Assembly: GCF_938045535.1 (NCBI RefSeq)
Contig: NZ_CALIMQ010000065.1
Coordinates: forward strand, 1 to 5,335
Direction of reading: 5' to 3'
DNA from: an uncultured Campylobacter sp.
Lineage (GTDB): Bacteria; Campylobacterota; Campylobacteria; Campylobacterales; Campylobacteraceae
Length of the DNA stretch: 5,335 bases
The position numbers and the translations under genes are program-made. Position 1 is the stretch's first letter, and every line of letters begins with the position of its first letter. The notes beneath the pieces were generated by a model. That model had not been told where the DNA came from. It saw only the letters and a list, made by a program, of their open reading frames with translations, and ran no database searches. Positions 5,068-5,335 of this stretch are shown here, piece after piece.

Positions 5068-5295
5068 TGTGTTGCGACAGGACGCATTACTTGTCGCCTA
5101 TCGAAATACATTGCGGCTAGAGTGCTATTTCTCCACTAGCTAAAATGTGCTACGCTTTGGTCGTATCCTTCCACTGCCTATCGAGATGCGCTAAAGCCTG
5201 GATTGCTTCTATGCTACTTACCGAGATACGTTACGGCTCGGATCGCTCATTTTCGCTACCGACTGGGACGCGCTTAAGTAGCTCCTGTTCGCGAG
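5053..5295. repeat. Degenerate tandem array with a period of about 40 bp
   Basis: GCCTATCGA at 5096-5104 recurs at 5176-5184 (80 bp on), and a variant, ACTTACCGA, at 5216-5224 (40 bp on). The following word TTGCG, TTACG or CTACG recurs at 5072, 5111, 5150, 5191 (as CTAAAG) and 5231, with spacings of 39-41 bp. Units 5176-5215 and 5216-5255 agree at about 25 of 40 positions by hand, and most differences are transitions. About six units are discernible, the outer ones very weak. There is no conserved repeat plus variable spacer, so this is not a CRISPR. The stretch from 5036 to the window end has no convincing gene. Confidence 0.5.
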
Positions 5296-5335
5296 CGAAT
5301 AATCTGCAAAATCTCTCCCAGTCGTGCAGATAGAC

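Noticed and set aside
5053..5295. CRISPR array
   Set aside because: There is no conserved repeat alternating with unique spacers; whole units are weakly similar along their full length, and no cas gene is present.
5145..5333. Possible small protein at the end of the window
   Set aside because: It lies within the degenerate 40-bp array, has no ribosome binding site, and the array period is not a multiple of three.

Overview
The window looks like chromosomal DNA from a Campylobacter (Campylobacterota) of unusually high GC for the genus, most like the oral group such as C. gracilis, C. showae or C. rectus. The genus call rests on the ArgS sequence, which by memory matches C. jejuni ArgS closely outside one insertion, on the cysteine-rich Sel1 protein of the Helicobacter/Campylobacter Hcp type, and on a Campylobacter-like extended -10 box (TGCTAAAAT). 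The species call is only a guess.

All four supported genes lie on the plus strand. They are: (1) argS, arginyl-tRNA synthetase, cut at its 5' end by the window edge, ending at 1698 and carrying an extra low-complexity segment of about 70 residues between its N-terminal and catalytic domains; (2) 2229-3011, an exported Sel1-repeat protein with seven C-x7-C cysteine pairs; (3) 3485-3913, an unrecognised small protein with a beta-rich N-terminal half and two membrane helices; (4) 4055-5035, a DUF3137-type membrane protein of unknown function. The spacing (530, 473 and 141 bp between genes) argues against a single operon. The genes show no common pathway: one is housekeeping, one is envelope or secreted, and two are membrane proteins of unknown role.

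The non-coding DNA is the most distinctive part. The gap at 1699-2228 and the second half of the gap at 3012-3484 are packed with AAATTT-centred palindromes and share a dispersed repeat (1870-2070 and 3299-3442). A 14-bp core, GCCGCAAAATTTTA, recurs in both orientations. The AAATTT and GAATTT cores fit RAATTY, the motif known in C. jejuni to be methylated by CtsM for natural transformation. The first half of the 3012-3484 gap and the final 300 bp have a quite different composition, and the final stretch is a degenerate tandem array with a period of about 40 bp.

I see no tRNA, rRNA, CRISPR array, insertion sequence or prophage gene. I do not see a clearly new multi-gene system. The candidates for novelty are the repeat families, including an 18-bp minisatellite inside argS.
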